Source: VXMO01 sp034422835
Lineage (GTDB): Bacteria > Chloroflexota > Dehalococcoidia > UBA6926
Assembly: GCA_034422835.1 (NCBI GenBank)
Contig: DAOUJJ010000005.1
Coordinates: 62,001 to 126,000, forward strand
Direction: 5' to 3'
DNA: 64,000 nt
Below are positions 51,938 through 60,852 of the stretch, piece after piece. Each line of letters starts with the position of its first letter. Position 1 is the stretch's first letter. Both the position numbers and the translations under genes were made by a program. Under the pieces are notes generated by a model, which saw only the letters and a program-made list of their open reading frames with translations, ran no database searches and was not told the DNA's origin.

Positions 51938-53419
51938 CTACCCTCCGCCCACCAGCAGGGTCACGCCGTCACGGAACACGTCGGCCACGAGCGCGGGATA
52001 GACGCCGACAATGATGATCGGCAGAACAAGCAGCGCCATCGCCACGAAATCGGCTCGTGATGCGTCCTTTACGGACTGCCACCGCTCCTTCAACGGGCCG
52101 AGCAGCACGCGCTCCACCGTCCACAGGATGTAGCCCGCAGTCAGGACGATGCCCAGCACGGCGAAACCGGTCTGCCATGGATAGGCGTCGAAGCTGCCGA
52201 GGAAGACCATCAACTCCGCCGCGAATCCGCTCAACAACGGCAGGCCGAGGCTCGCGAGTCCGGCAAAGACAAACACCGCGCCAACAATGGGCATCCGCGC
52301 CATGAGACCGCCGAGGTCCGGGATGTGGCGGGTGTGCGCGTTCTCATAGATGATTCCGACGACAAGGAACAGCAGGCCGGTGATCGTGCCATGCGCGAAC
52401 ATCTGCAAGGCCGCGCCCGTCACGCTCACGGCGCCAAGCGAGGCCACACCCAATAAGACCAGTCCCATATGGCTCACGCTTGAGTACGCGACAAGTCGTT
52501 TGAGGTCCGTCTGTCTGAACACCACCGCCGCGCCGTAGAGCACGCTGATGACGGAAAAGGCCACGAGTACCGGCGCCCATTGCTCCATCTCAGCAGGGAA
52601 CATGCCCACGTTGATGCGGATCAGGCCGTAGCCGCCCATCTTTAGCAGCACGCCGGCAAGGAGCACGCTGACGGCGGTCGGCGCGTCCGTGTGCGCGTCC
52701 GGCAGCCACGTGTGCAGCGGCCAGACCGGCAGCTTGATGGCGAACGCGGCCAGGAACATGAGGAAGATGGCATCCAGCCCGAGGAAGGCGACGCGGAGAG
52801 TGTCCTCCTGCCCTGCCAGCGTCATCGCGCCCATATCGAATGAGCCGATGGCGAATCTCAGCGCAAGCACGCCCACAAGCATGAACGCGCTCCCAAAGAG
52901 CGTATACAAAACGAATTTCATGGCGGAGTATTCGCGGTGGCCGGTGCCCCACATCGCGATGAGGAAATACATCGGCACCAGCTCCACCTCCCAGAACAGG
53001 AAGAAGAGGAGCAGATCGCCCGCCACGAACACTCCCTGCACGCCGGTCAGCAGAAGCAACAGCCAGACATGGTACTCGCGGACGCGCTCCTTGACGTGCC
53101 ACGACCCGAGCACGGCCACGACTCCCAACAGCGCCGTCAGGAAAACGAGCGGCATTGAGAGGCCGTCGATGGTCAGCAGATAGGAGGCGTTGACACCCGG
53201 AATCCACGGGTCTGACCCGTATTGTCCAAGCTGTTCGATGATCGGGCCGTTCGCGTTATAGGAGAGCCACGCGTAGGTTGCGAGAATGAGGTCAAGGATC
53301 ATCGCTCCAAGCGCGATGCGCCGCACCAACATCTGCTCGCGTCCCGCAATCGCGACGGCCGCCGCTCCCGCCACAGGCAGGAAAACGATGAGGGTTATGA
53401 GGCCGTCGAAGGCTTGCAT
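51938..53419 (-). CDS. nuoM: NADH-quinone oxidoreductase subunit M
   Basis: A 493-residue antiporter-like subunit. LLFFLFWEVELVPMYFLI (with the conserved Glu), FAIKLPVWPLHTWLPDAHTDAPTAVSVLLAGVLLKMGGYG and RQTDLKRLVAYSSVSHMGLV are hallmarks of NuoM. Length is normal. Three bases separate it from nuoL. Confidence 0.97.
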   Translation of the reverse strand: MQAFDGLITLIVFLPVAGAAAVAIAGREQMLVRRIALGAMILDLILATYAWLSYNANGPIIEQLGQYGSDPWIPGVNASYLLTIDGLSMPLVFLTALLGVVAVLGSWHVKERVREYHVWLLLLLTGVQGVFVAGDLLLFFLFWEVELVPMYFLIAMWGTGHREYSAMKFVLYTLFGSAFMLVGVLALRFAIGSFDMGAMTLAGQEDTLRVAFLGLDAIFLMFLAAFAIKLPVWPLHTWLPDAHTDAPTAVSVLLAGVLLKMGGYGLIRINVGMFPAEMEQWAPVLVAFSVISVLYGAAVVFRQTDLKRLVAYSSVSHMGLVLLGVASLGAVSVTGAALQMFAHGTITGLLFLVVGIIYENAHTRHIPDLGGLMARMPIVGAVFVFAGLASLGLPLLSGFAAELMVFLGSFDAYPWQTGFAVLGIVLTAGYILWTVERVLLGPLKERWQSVKDASRADFVAMALLVLPIIIVGVYPALVADVFRDGVTLLVGGG

Positions 53420-53422
53420 GAC

Positions 53423-55399
53423 CTAGCCCACGCCTCCCCATGCGATGTATGCGGCAATGATGATCACCGCGCCGATGGAGAGCACGGTGATGGACGTTTG
53501 CAGCTGCCCGTTCTCGACCACGCGGATGCCCTTGCCCACGTTGCGCCCCACCAGGCCAAGCGTGTTGACCGCCCTGTCCACGACTCCCTTGTCGCTGTCG
53601 AACCACGCGAGGAACCGCCACATCCAGCCGTACAACGCCTTGCCGACAAACAGGTTCTCGTATAGCTCGTCCATGTAGTACTTGCGGGTGATGAGGTTTG
53701 CTATTGGTGCTAGCGGGCCGCTGACGGACGGCGCGCTTGTCCTCCCGCCCCGGTATAGAACCGTCACCACGCTGATGCCAAGCAGTCCGGCCACAAGTCC
53801 GATAGCGGCGGGGATGACTTGAATCTCCTCCACGTGCGCGCCCAGCGGCTTCAGAAGATCGGTGAACCAGTGCGTGACCGGGAAATTGATGAACCAGGAG
53901 CCGATGGCCAGCACCGCGAGAATCGCCATCGGGATGACCATGACCCACGGCGATTCGTGCGGGGTCGCGCCATGCCCCTCGTCATGGGTTTCATGGGCAT
54001 CAGCGGAGCCGTCAGCTTCCTGCACCTCCCCGCCCCGGTATTGGCCGTGGAAAGTCATATACAGCGCGCGGAAGATGTAGGCGGCGGTCATGAACGCGCC
54101 CACGATGGCCAGCACGAACAGGATCATTCCGAGTGCGCCTTCGTATGACCACGCGATACCGAGTATCTCGTCCTTGCTCCAGAAGCCAGAGAACGGTGGG
54201 ATGCCAGCAAGGCTCAGCGAACCGATGAGAAAGACGCCGTAAGTCCACGGCATGACACGGCGCAGCCCGCCCATCAGGCGCATATCGAACGTGCCGGTGG
54301 CGTGGTTGACGGAGCCGGAACCGAGGAACAGCAGCGCCTTGAAGAAAGCGTGGTTGAACAGGTGGAACAGCGCGGGGCCGAGCGCGCCAAGGCCGAGTGC
54401 CAGGAACATATAGCCCAACTGGCTGACGGTGGAATAGGCGAGAACGCGCTTGATGTCGTTCATCACGAGGCCCATCGACGCCGCAAAAACGACGGTGAAT
54501 CCGCCGATGAGCGCCACGATGGTCCGTGCAGTCTCCGCCTCCTCGAACAGCGGCAGGAATCGCGCCACGAGGAATACGCCTGCGGCAACCATCGTAGCGG
54601 CGTGGATGAGCGCGCTGACGGGCGTGGGACCCTCCATCGCGTCCGGCAGCCACGTGTGGAGAGGGAATTGTGCGCTCTTGCCCGCCGCGCCCGCCATGAT
54701 TCCCAGGCAGATAAGTGTCAGTCCCGTTCCCGTCAACGCCGCCCCGCCCGCGCTGAGCAGGTCCATGGAGGCGTTCGGGGCGCTGAGGGCGAACGTGACA
54801 GGTTGGTCATCCGGCCACAGCAGGAAGATTCCGAGAATGGCGAGTAGGAAGAAGAGGTCGCCGAATCTTGTGATGATAAAGGCCTTCTTGGCCGCTGCCG
54901 CCGCGCTCGGCCGCGTGAACCAGAACCCGATCAGCAGATACGAGCACAGCCCAACAAGTTCCCATCCCACGAACAGCAGGATCAGGTTGTTGGCAAGCAC
55001 CAGCGTCAGCATCGCCGCCGTAAACAGGGCCATGAATGTGTAGTACCGGACGTAGCTCCTGTCGTCGCGCATGTAGCCATGTGAATAGATCTGCACGAGG
55101 AGGCTCACGGACGTGACGACCACCAGCATGATGGCCGTCAGGCCGTCGAGGAGTAGTCCTATTCGAAGCGAAAATTCATCGACACGGATAATCTCGTGGA
55201 GGGGTAGCACAACCTCCTGGTCTGTCCAAACGGCGTACAGCGCCCAGAGCGAGAGAATGAACGACAAACCGATGGCGCCAACGGTCGCGTCGAATGCGAC
55301 ACGCGACACCGGCCCACGCAGAGGACGGATAATCAGGCCGTTGAAAACGGCCGCCGCGAGCGGCGCGGCAATGATCAACCAGACTGCTGCCTCGGGCAT
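53423..55399 (-). CDS. nuoL: NADH-quinone oxidoreductase subunit L
   Basis: A 658-residue antiporter-like subunit with the long lateral helix. KSAQFPLHTWLPDAMEGPTPVSALIHAATMVAAGVFLVARFLPLF and NDIKRVLAYSTVSQLGYMFLA are present. The region about 500-515 (EVQEADGSADAHETHDEGHGA) is a polar loop. Its ATG overlaps the stop of the small upstream gene (TAATG). Confidence 0.97.
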   Translation of the reverse strand: MPEAAVWLIIAAPLAAAVFNGLIIRPLRGPVSRVAFDATVGAIGLSFILSLWALYAVWTDQEVVLPLHEIIRVDEFSLRIGLLLDGLTAIMLVVVTSVSLLVQIYSHGYMRDDRSYVRYYTFMALFTAAMLTLVLANNLILLFVGWELVGLCSYLLIGFWFTRPSAAAAAKKAFIITRFGDLFFLLAILGIFLLWPDDQPVTFALSAPNASMDLLSAGGAALTGTGLTLICLGIMAGAAGKSAQFPLHTWLPDAMEGPTPVSALIHAATMVAAGVFLVARFLPLFEEAETARTIVALIGGFTVVFAASMGLVMNDIKRVLAYSTVSQLGYMFLALGLGALGPALFHLFNHAFFKALLFLGSGSVNHATGTFDMRLMGGLRRVMPWTYGVFLIGSLSLAGIPPFSGFWSKDEILGIAWSYEGALGMILFVLAIVGAFMTAAYIFRALYMTFHGQYRGGEVQEADGSADAHETHDEGHGATPHESPWVMVIPMAILAVLAIGSWFINFPVTHWFTDLLKPLGAHVEEIQVIPAAIGLVAGLLGISVVTVLYRGGRTSAPSVSGPLAPIANLITRKYYMDELYENLFVGKALYGWMWRFLAWFDSDKGVVDRAVNTLGLVGRNVGKGIRVVENGQLQTSITVLSIGAVIIIAAYIAWGGVG

Positions 55400-55593
55400 T
55401 AGACTTTTCGCTCAATCTCTTCGGCGACGTGTTCACGGGCACGGGGGATGCAGACCTTGAACTCGGCGAACTCGTCGCCCCACTGCTCCACGCGGTCGGG
55501 CATGATGCGTGTGGGCAGGCCCTCTCCTTCATAGAGGGTCTTCCACATCTCCGCGGCCTTCAGTCCCTTCACCCGCTTGAACTCAACCCACAT
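55399..55593 (-). CDS. small protein encoded between nuoK and nuoL (DUF2007-like?)
   Basis: A 64-residue protein, MWVEFKRVKGLKAAEMWKTL followed by EGEGLPTRIMPDRVEQWGDEFAEFKVCIPRAREHVAEEIERK. No membrane segment. The pattern of a helix carrying a Leu/Ala face, then GxPxxI and a short strand VCIPxxxxxxA resembles DUF2007-type signal-transducing domains, but this is weak. It starts 17 bases after the nuoK stop and its TAA overlaps the ATG of nuoL, so translation is coupled. It could be an assembly or accessory factor. Confidence 0.72.
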   Translation of the reverse strand: MWVEFKRVKGLKAAEMWKTLYEGEGLPTRIMPDRVEQWGDEFAEFKVCIPRAREHVAEEIERKV

Positions 55594-55609
55594 GTCTCTT
55601 TCCTGTCCG

Positions 55610-55921
55610 TCACTTCAACAGATTGATCTCCGCCGCATCCACCGTGTTCCGCCGCGCAAAGATGGTCAGCAGAATCGCCAAGCCGATGGCAACCTCCGCC
55701 GCCGCCACGGTGATGATGAAAATGGCGAAGATATGGCCTGCAAGCTCGTCCACCGGGGAGTAGCGTGAAAACGCCACGAGCGCCACGTTAACACCGTTCA
55801 GCATCAGTTCGATGGCCATGAGAATCACAACGACGTTGCGCTTGGCGAGAACGCCGACCAGTCCAACGGCAAATAGCCCGGCGGAAAGCAGGAGGTAGTG
55901 TTCAAGCGCGAGCGCGTCCAT
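55610..55921 (-). CDS. nuoK: NADH-quinone oxidoreductase subunit K
   Basis: A 103-residue three-segment membrane subunit: EHYLLLSAGLFAVGLVGVLAKRNVVVILMAIELMLNGVNVALVAFS contains the two conserved Glu-region motifs (MAIELMLN) and ILTIFARRNTVDAAEINLLK closes it. Length and sequence are typical. Confidence 0.97.
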   Translation of the reverse strand: MDALALEHYLLLSAGLFAVGLVGVLAKRNVVVILMAIELMLNGVNVALVAFSRYSPVDELAGHIFAIFIITVAAAEVAIGLAILLTIFARRNTVDAAEINLLK

Positions 55922-55933
55922 GCCCTGCCCGCC

Positions 55934-56437
55934 TCACCGCTCCCGCGCGATCACGAGCGCGCCAATCGTCGCAACAAGCAGCAGAAGTCCCGCCAGTTCG
56001 AACGGCAGGAGATACGTGCTGAACAACAGGTCAGGCAGGTGGACGCCTCCCGATGCCGCGTCGCCGACCATGGGTGAGATCGTTTCACCCCTGTCCTCAC
56101 TGCGCCATTCCGTGTTGATCATGATGTACGCCAACCCGGCGAGCGTCGCCGCTCCGGTCAGCAGGCCGAGCGGCCAGAGTCGGTGGGAGTTGCTCGCCCT
56201 ATTGATCTGCGCCGTCATCATCACCGCGAAGACGATGAGCACGGCAATGCCGCCAACGTAAATCAGGAACTGCGCGAGCGCTAGAAAGTCGGCGTCCAGC
56301 GTGATGTAGATGCCCGCGACGGCTGCGAGACTGACAAGCAGGCCCAACGCGGCATAGAAGAGGTTGCGCGCTGTCACGACGGCAAGCGCGCCGATCATGG
56401 CGGCGGTGGCGAGAAAGAAAAAAGCTAGAGTGACCAA
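55934..56437 (-). CDS. nuoJ: NADH-quinone oxidoreductase subunit J
   Basis: A 167-residue five-segment membrane subunit, with RNLFYAALGLLVSLAAVAGIYITLDADFLALAQFLIYVGGIAVLIVFAVMMT as the conserved core. It overlaps the 3' end of nuoI by 13 bases and precedes nuoK by 12. Confidence 0.95.
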   Translation of the reverse strand: MVTLAFFFLATAAMIGALAVVTARNLFYAALGLLVSLAAVAGIYITLDADFLALAQFLIYVGGIAVLIVFAVMMTAQINRASNSHRLWPLGLLTGAATLAGLAYIMINTEWRSEDRGETISPMVGDAASGGVHLPDLLFSTYLLPFELAGLLLLVATIGALVIARER

Positions 56438-56931
56438 CGTCCCGCCTCGTGCTCCTCAAGCTCGTCCTTGCCTGTGTGCCCAATCATCTCCATCTGCGGG
56501 CGGAACTGCGTGCGCGGCTTCTTGGGCATCGCCTTCAGGTCCTCAACGCTGATAACCATGTCCTCACGGCCGTATGACGCTTGCTCGAAATCACCGCCCA
56601 TGTGGAGCGCATCGTAGGGGCAGACCTCCACGCAGAGCGCGCAGAACATGCAGCGGCCCGTATCGATGTCGAAAACATCAACGTGATAGTCGCTGCCTAC
56701 CTGTGAGTGTGGTTCCGGGTGCGTGACGATGCGAATGATGCCGAGCGGGCAGCCCTTGGCGCACGTGGCGCAGCCAGTGCAGCGCTCCTCGTACCAGACG
56801 AAGGTGTTGCCGCGGAATCTTGGCGACTGCTCCAGCTTCTCTTCCGGATACTGCGTGGTGAACGGCTTGCGGCGGAGGTAGCCGAGCGTCACCATCAGCC
56901 CCTTGATTGCTCCCGCGCCGAATAGAGCCAT
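56425..56931 (-). CDS. nuoI: NADH-quinone oxidoreductase subunit I
   Basis: A 168-residue two-[4Fe-4S] ferredoxin subunit. CTGCATCAKGCP and CMFCALCVEVCP supply the eight Cys; they carry electrons from the peripheral arm to NuoB. The Pro-rich tail is typical. It lies 9 bases after the stop of nuoH. Confidence 0.97.
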   Translation of the reverse strand: MALFGAGAIKGLMVTLGYLRRKPFTTQYPEEKLEQSPRFRGNTFVWYEERCTGCATCAKGCPLGIIRIVTHPEPHSQVGSDYHVDVFDIDTGRCMFCALCVEVCPYDALHMGGDFEQASYGREDMVISVEDLKAMPKKPRTQFRPQMEMIGHTGKDELEEHEAGRWSL

Positions 56932-56940
56932 GGCCTCCTC

Positions 56941-58104
56941 CTACACCTGCGCTCCTGCCGGCGCAGCCAGTTGTTGATCGAATTTCGCAAGGCCGGGCAC
57001 GCGCGCCAACAGCGCCAACACAACCACGGTCAGGCCGATATTGATGGCTGCGATGATGGCCAGCGCGGCGGTCGGCAGCGCCTCCCCGGGCTCCAGCGAG
57101 AACAGCGCTTGCATCGCCAAGATCTCTCCTGCCGTGACAAGGATGTTGATCGTCGCGAGCGGGAAAAGCAGCTTCCACGCCAGCGCAAGCATCTGGTCGA
57201 TGCGGACGCGCGGCCATGTGCCGCGGAACCAGAAGAAGAGGAACACAATCACCGAGGTCTTGAGGCCGAACCAGATAACGCCGCCGATATCCGGCTTCCA
57301 GCCGGCGAAGAACAGCGTGACGATGACGGCCGACCAGCCGAGCGCGGCGACATACTCCGCGCCGTAGATGAGCGCGAATTTGGTGCCCGTGTACTCCGTG
57401 TGGAATCCGGCAACGATCTCCGACTCGGCCTCGTTGATGTCAAACGGCGTGCGGTTCAATTCCGCCGTCACGGCGATCAGCATGATGAGGAATCCGAGCG
57501 GCTGAACGAGAACGAAGGGGATGCCCTGCGCTTCGACAATCTCCTGCAGGTTCAGGGAACCGGCCAGCACAACGACGGACGTGACGGCCAGGATCAGCGG
57601 AACTTCATAACTGACGAGCTGCGCCACGCCGCGCACCGCGCCATAGAGTGAATACTTGTTGTTGGATGCCCATCCCGCCGCAAACGCGGCCAGCGACGAT
57701 ATGGACGTCACAGCGATGACATACACGATGCCCGCGTCCAGGTCCGCCACCGTCCAGCCGTCGAAGAACGGCACAACGGCAAACAAGGCGATGGCGGGCG
57801 CAAAGAAGAGGATAGGCGCGATGAGAAAGACGAGTCTGTCGGCCGCGCGCGGCGTCAAGTCCTCTTTGAGCACCAGTTTCATGAGGTCGGCGACACCCTG
57901 CAGCAGGCCGAACGGACCAACACGGTTGGGGCCGATGCGATTCTGCATCCGGGCGACGAGTCGGCGCTCGGCGTAGGTCAGCATGACGGCGCTGCCGAGC
58001 AGGATGTTGACGACAATGAACAGCCCCAGCAGCGGCATGAGGATGTCAACCCAATCAACCGGCAGGTATCCCTCAAGGATGTCGCGAGTAAGGTCGGCAA
58101 TCAT
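56941..58104 (-). CDS. nuoH: NADH-quinone oxidoreductase subunit H
   Basis: A 387-residue membrane subunit lining the quinone channel. YAERRLVARMQNRIGPNRVGPFGLLQGVADLMKL, the Glu-rich TPFDINEAESEIVAGFHTEYTG and RVRIDQMLALAWKLL are diagnostic. Its ATG overlaps the nuoD stop by 4 bases. Confidence 0.97.
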   Translation of the reverse strand: MIADLTRDILEGYLPVDWVDILMPLLGLFIVVNILLGSAVMLTYAERRLVARMQNRIGPNRVGPFGLLQGVADLMKLVLKEDLTPRAADRLVFLIAPILFFAPAIALFAVVPFFDGWTVADLDAGIVYVIAVTSISSLAAFAAGWASNNKYSLYGAVRGVAQLVSYEVPLILAVTSVVVLAGSLNLQEIVEAQGIPFVLVQPLGFLIMLIAVTAELNRTPFDINEAESEIVAGFHTEYTGTKFALIYGAEYVAALGWSAVIVTLFFAGWKPDIGGVIWFGLKTSVIVFLFFWFRGTWPRVRIDQMLALAWKLLFPLATINILVTAGEILAMQALFSLEPGEALPTAALAIIAAINIGLTVVVLALLARVPGLAKFDQQLAAPAGAQV

Positions 58105-59240
58105 CGGTCAACCTCGCCCACGTTGATATCCAGCGTGCCGAAATTCACGATGAGATCGGCCAACTTCCAACCGATGCAGAGTTCGCGCAGGACGGTCAGG
58201 TTGATGAACGACGGAGCGCGGATACCGCAGCGGTACGGCGCAATAGTGCCGTCGCTGACAAGGTAGAAACCAAGCTCGCCCTTGGTGGCCTCGATGGCGC
58301 TATAGACCTCGCCGGCGGGCGGCCGGATGAAAAAGTCGGCGGGTGTGCGCGTGATGCCCTCAGGCAACTCGGCCATGCACTGCCGCACCATCTTTGCGGA
58401 CTCTTTCATCTCCTGCAGGCGCACCCACATGCGATCCCAGTTGTCCCCGTTCTGCGTTACAGGAACATCAAAATTCATGCGGTCGTAGACCTCGTACGGC
58501 GCCTGCTTGCGGAGATCGAAATTGACGCCGGATGCTCGCAAGTTGGGGCCGGTGACGGAGCACTCGATAGCGCGTTCACCCGTCAACGACGCGATGCCTT
58601 TCATGCGGGAGACAAGAATCTCGTTCTCCAGCAGCAGTTTCTCGTATTCCGCCACGCGCTCCTCAAAATCATCCAGGAAACCGTTGACGGCGGTGTCGAA
58701 CCCAGGCGGCAGGTCGTGGGAGACGCCGCCGATTCTCATATAGCTGAACGTGATGCGCGCGCCGCAGATCATCTCAAACAGGTCCAGCACCTTCTCGCGC
58801 TCGCGGAACATGTGCATGAGCGGCGTGACCCATGCGCCGAGGTCGTTGATGAGGAATCCGAGCGCCATCAGATGGCTGGCGATGCGCATCAGTTCGGCGG
58901 TCATCACGCGCAGATACTGCGCCCGCTCAGGCACCTCGACTCCCGCCAAGGCCTCCACGGCGCGGACGTAGGCGAGGTTGTTGGTCATGCCGGAGAGATA
59001 ATCGAGGCGATCCGTCAGCGTGATGACCTGTGTGTAGCTCCGCTCCTCCGCGAGCTTGGAACTGCCCCGGTGCAGGTAACCGAACACCGGCTCAACGTCC
59101 ACAACCTCCTCGCCGTCCAACAGCGCCCGTATGCGGAACACGCCGTGCGTGGACGGGTGCTGTGGCCCCAGGTTGAGCAGCACCGGCTCGATATCATAGT
59201 CGGGCGAGTCGACCGTGTTGGGTTGTTGTGGCGACTGCAT
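58101..59240 (-). CDS. nuoD: NADH-quinone oxidoreductase subunit D
   Basis: A 379-residue 49-kDa subunit forming the quinone site with NuoB. LNLGPQHPSTHGVFRIRALLDGEEV, GYLHRGSSKLAE and RVMTAELMRIASHLMALG carry the conserved His residues; the end GWKLADLIVNFGTLDINVGEVDR is the family tail. ATG 59240 is chosen over TTG 59255. Confidence 0.97.
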   Translation of the reverse strand: MQSPQQPNTVDSPDYDIEPVLLNLGPQHPSTHGVFRIRALLDGEEVVDVEPVFGYLHRGSSKLAEERSYTQVITLTDRLDYLSGMTNNLAYVRAVEALAGVEVPERAQYLRVMTAELMRIASHLMALGFLINDLGAWVTPLMHMFREREKVLDLFEMICGARITFSYMRIGGVSHDLPPGFDTAVNGFLDDFEERVAEYEKLLLENEILVSRMKGIASLTGERAIECSVTGPNLRASGVNFDLRKQAPYEVYDRMNFDVPVTQNGDNWDRMWVRLQEMKESAKMVRQCMAELPEGITRTPADFFIRPPAGEVYSAIEATKGELGFYLVSDGTIAPYRCGIRAPSFINLTVLRELCIGWKLADLIVNFGTLDINVGEVDR

Positions 59241-59247
59241 GGCAGGT

Positions 59248-59688
59248 CTACGCAAAGTCTTTCCGCAGGGGATGGCCCGGAAAACCCTCCCACAGCAGGA
59301 TCCGTTTCATGTTCGGATGGCCGTCAAACTCGATGCCGAACAGGTCATAGATCTCGCGCTCCTGCAGATTCGCGCCCTCCCACACCGGCGTCACGGACGG
59401 CAGGCTGAGCTCATCCCTGCCCCACACACGGACCTTGAGCGTGGCCTCCTGGTTGCGGCGGATGGAAAGCAGGCCGTAGCGCAACTCGAACCGGTCGATG
59501 AAATCGACGGCGTCGATAGAGCGGAGCATCCGGAAATCAGTCTCATCATCGTCCCGGAGAAGCCGGCACACGTCTGCAATGGACTCAGGAGAGACAACAA
59601 CCCACTCGTCGCGCTCCTCCTCAACTGCGTCCGGCAGCGCGGCACGGAGTTTCTCGGCGATGTCGTGACCTGACAGGGTGGTTGTCAT
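59248..59688 (-). CDS. nuoC: NADH-quinone oxidoreductase subunit C
   Basis: A 146-residue 30-kDa subunit: MLRSIDAVDFIDRFELRYGLLSI, then SVTPVWEGANLQEREIYDLFGIEFDGHPNMKRILLWEGFPGHPLRKDF, the standard C-terminal motif. The stop at 59248 lies 8 bases before the nuoD ATG (separate NuoC and NuoD, not the fused form). Confidence 0.95.
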   Translation of the reverse strand: MTTTLSGHDIAEKLRAALPDAVEEERDEWVVVSPESIADVCRLLRDDDETDFRMLRSIDAVDFIDRFELRYGLLSIRRNQEATLKVRVWGRDELSLPSVTPVWEGANLQEREIYDLFGIEFDGHPNMKRILLWEGFPGHPLRKDFA

Positions 59689-59694
59689 ACGGCC

Positions 59695-60360
59695 TCAGGA
59701 GATGAGTTTTCTCAGGCGCGGCCCACTCTCTTTCACAAGGGACTCGCGCTTGATCTTTTCCTGCAGCTTGAGGAGGCCGTGAAGCAAGGCGTCGGGACGC
59801 GGGGGGCAGCCGGGCACATAGACGTCGACGGGCACCAAGCGATTGACGCCCGGAACGACGCTGTAGCCCTGGTAATACGGCCCGCCGCTTGTGGCGCAGA
59901 CACCCATGGAGATGACCCACTTGGGGTTCGGCATCTGCTCATAGATGCGGCGGACGACGGGCGCCATCTTCCACGTCACCGTGCCGGAGACGATCATCAG
60001 ATCAGCCTGTCGCGGCGAGGCGCGGAAGATCTCCATGCCGAATCGCGCTTGGTCGAATCGCGGCATCACGGCGGCGATCATCTCAAAGGCGCAGCAGGCG
60101 AGGCCAAGCGTAACGGGCCACACGGAGTTGGAGCGGCCCCAATCCAGCAGCGCATCAAGGGATGTGACGAGAACCGAGCGCTTGAGCGACTCGGGAACCT
60201 CAATCGGCTCATCGACGTGCTGCTCCGTCGCCAGGGCGCGCAGCCGCTCGATAACCTCTCCCTCTTCATTGTCCAACTGGTTCGTGGTAACTGTGAGAGG
60301 AATGCCGTAGGGCGAGGGCAGCTGCTCAGGCCCGGGCGGCGTGGGGGTCATTTCTGCCAC
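59695..60360 (-). CDS. nuoB: NADH-quinone oxidoreductase subunit B, N-terminally extended
   Basis: A 221-residue PSST subunit carrying cluster N2. GLACCAFEM supplies the tandem Cys; Cys in MGVCATSGGPY and YVPGCPPRPDALLHGLLKLQEKI complete the set. Residues 1-60 are an extension beyond the usual start, beginning MAEMTPTPPGPEQLPSP. It overlaps the 3' end of nuoA by 13 bases. Confidence 0.96.
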   Translation of the reverse strand: MAEMTPTPPGPEQLPSPYGIPLTVTTNQLDNEEGEVIERLRALATEQHVDEPIEVPESLKRSVLVTSLDALLDWGRSNSVWPVTLGLACCAFEMIAAVMPRFDQARFGMEIFRASPRQADLMIVSGTVTWKMAPVVRRIYEQMPNPKWVISMGVCATSGGPYYQGYSVVPGVNRLVPVDVYVPGCPPRPDALLHGLLKLQEKIKRESLVKESGPRLRKLIS

Positions 60361-60740
60361 TCAAGCGCCTCCTTTTTCCATTCATAGAGGAATCCAACGA
60401 GCACAAACAGGAGGAATATCGCCATGCCGATGAACGCCACCCATCCCAGTGAGAGAAATCGCGCCGCCCATGGCAGCAGGAAGATCACTTCAACGTCAAA
60501 GATGACAAAGAGCAGGGCGAACAGGTAGAAGCGGAAGTTGAATTGCACATTTGCCTCTCCCGTTGGGACCATTCCGGACTCATACGTCATGCGCATGAAC
60601 CGGGGCTCCTGGTCGGCGGGTGTGGAGGGTCGAATGCGGATGCGCTGAAGCATCCCGGAGAAGATCATCAGGCTCAGCGGAACGAGTACGGCGGCAACTG
60701 CCATAGCCGCGATAATCCAATACTTGCCACTCTCAACCAC
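60348..60740 (-). CDS. nuoA: NADH-quinone oxidoreductase subunit A
   Basis: A 130-residue subunit with three membrane segments; the middle contains YESGMVPTGEANVQFNFRFYLFALLFVIFDVEVIFLLPWA, the conserved NuoA loop (with Cys replaced by Ser) and acidic residues. It is first in the operon, about 40 bases after the probable promoter. Confidence 0.95.
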   Translation of the reverse strand: MVESGKYWIIAAMAVAAVLVPLSLMIFSGMLQRIRIRPSTPADQEPRFMRMTYESGMVPTGEANVQFNFRFYLFALLFVIFDVEVIFLLPWAARFLSLGWVAFIGMAIFLLFVLVGFLYEWKKEALEWQK

Positions 60741-60787
60741 TGTCGAGGCTCCCTAGGCAGGTCGGGTTCCGCTTGGCACCATAGCTC

Positions 60788-60817
60788 ACTCTATGTACGC
60801 GCGCGCGGCCATGTCAA
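60788..60817 (-). promoter_or_regulatory. probable promoter of the nuo operon
   Basis: The minus strand has a perfect TTGACA (60812-60817), an 18-base GC-rich spacer and TAGAGT (60788-60793) as a weak -10, giving about a 40-base leader before nuoA ATG 60740. Confidence 0.45.
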
Positions 60818-60852
60818 ATGGCATGGGTCGAAACGTGCCGTATCCTAATCGC

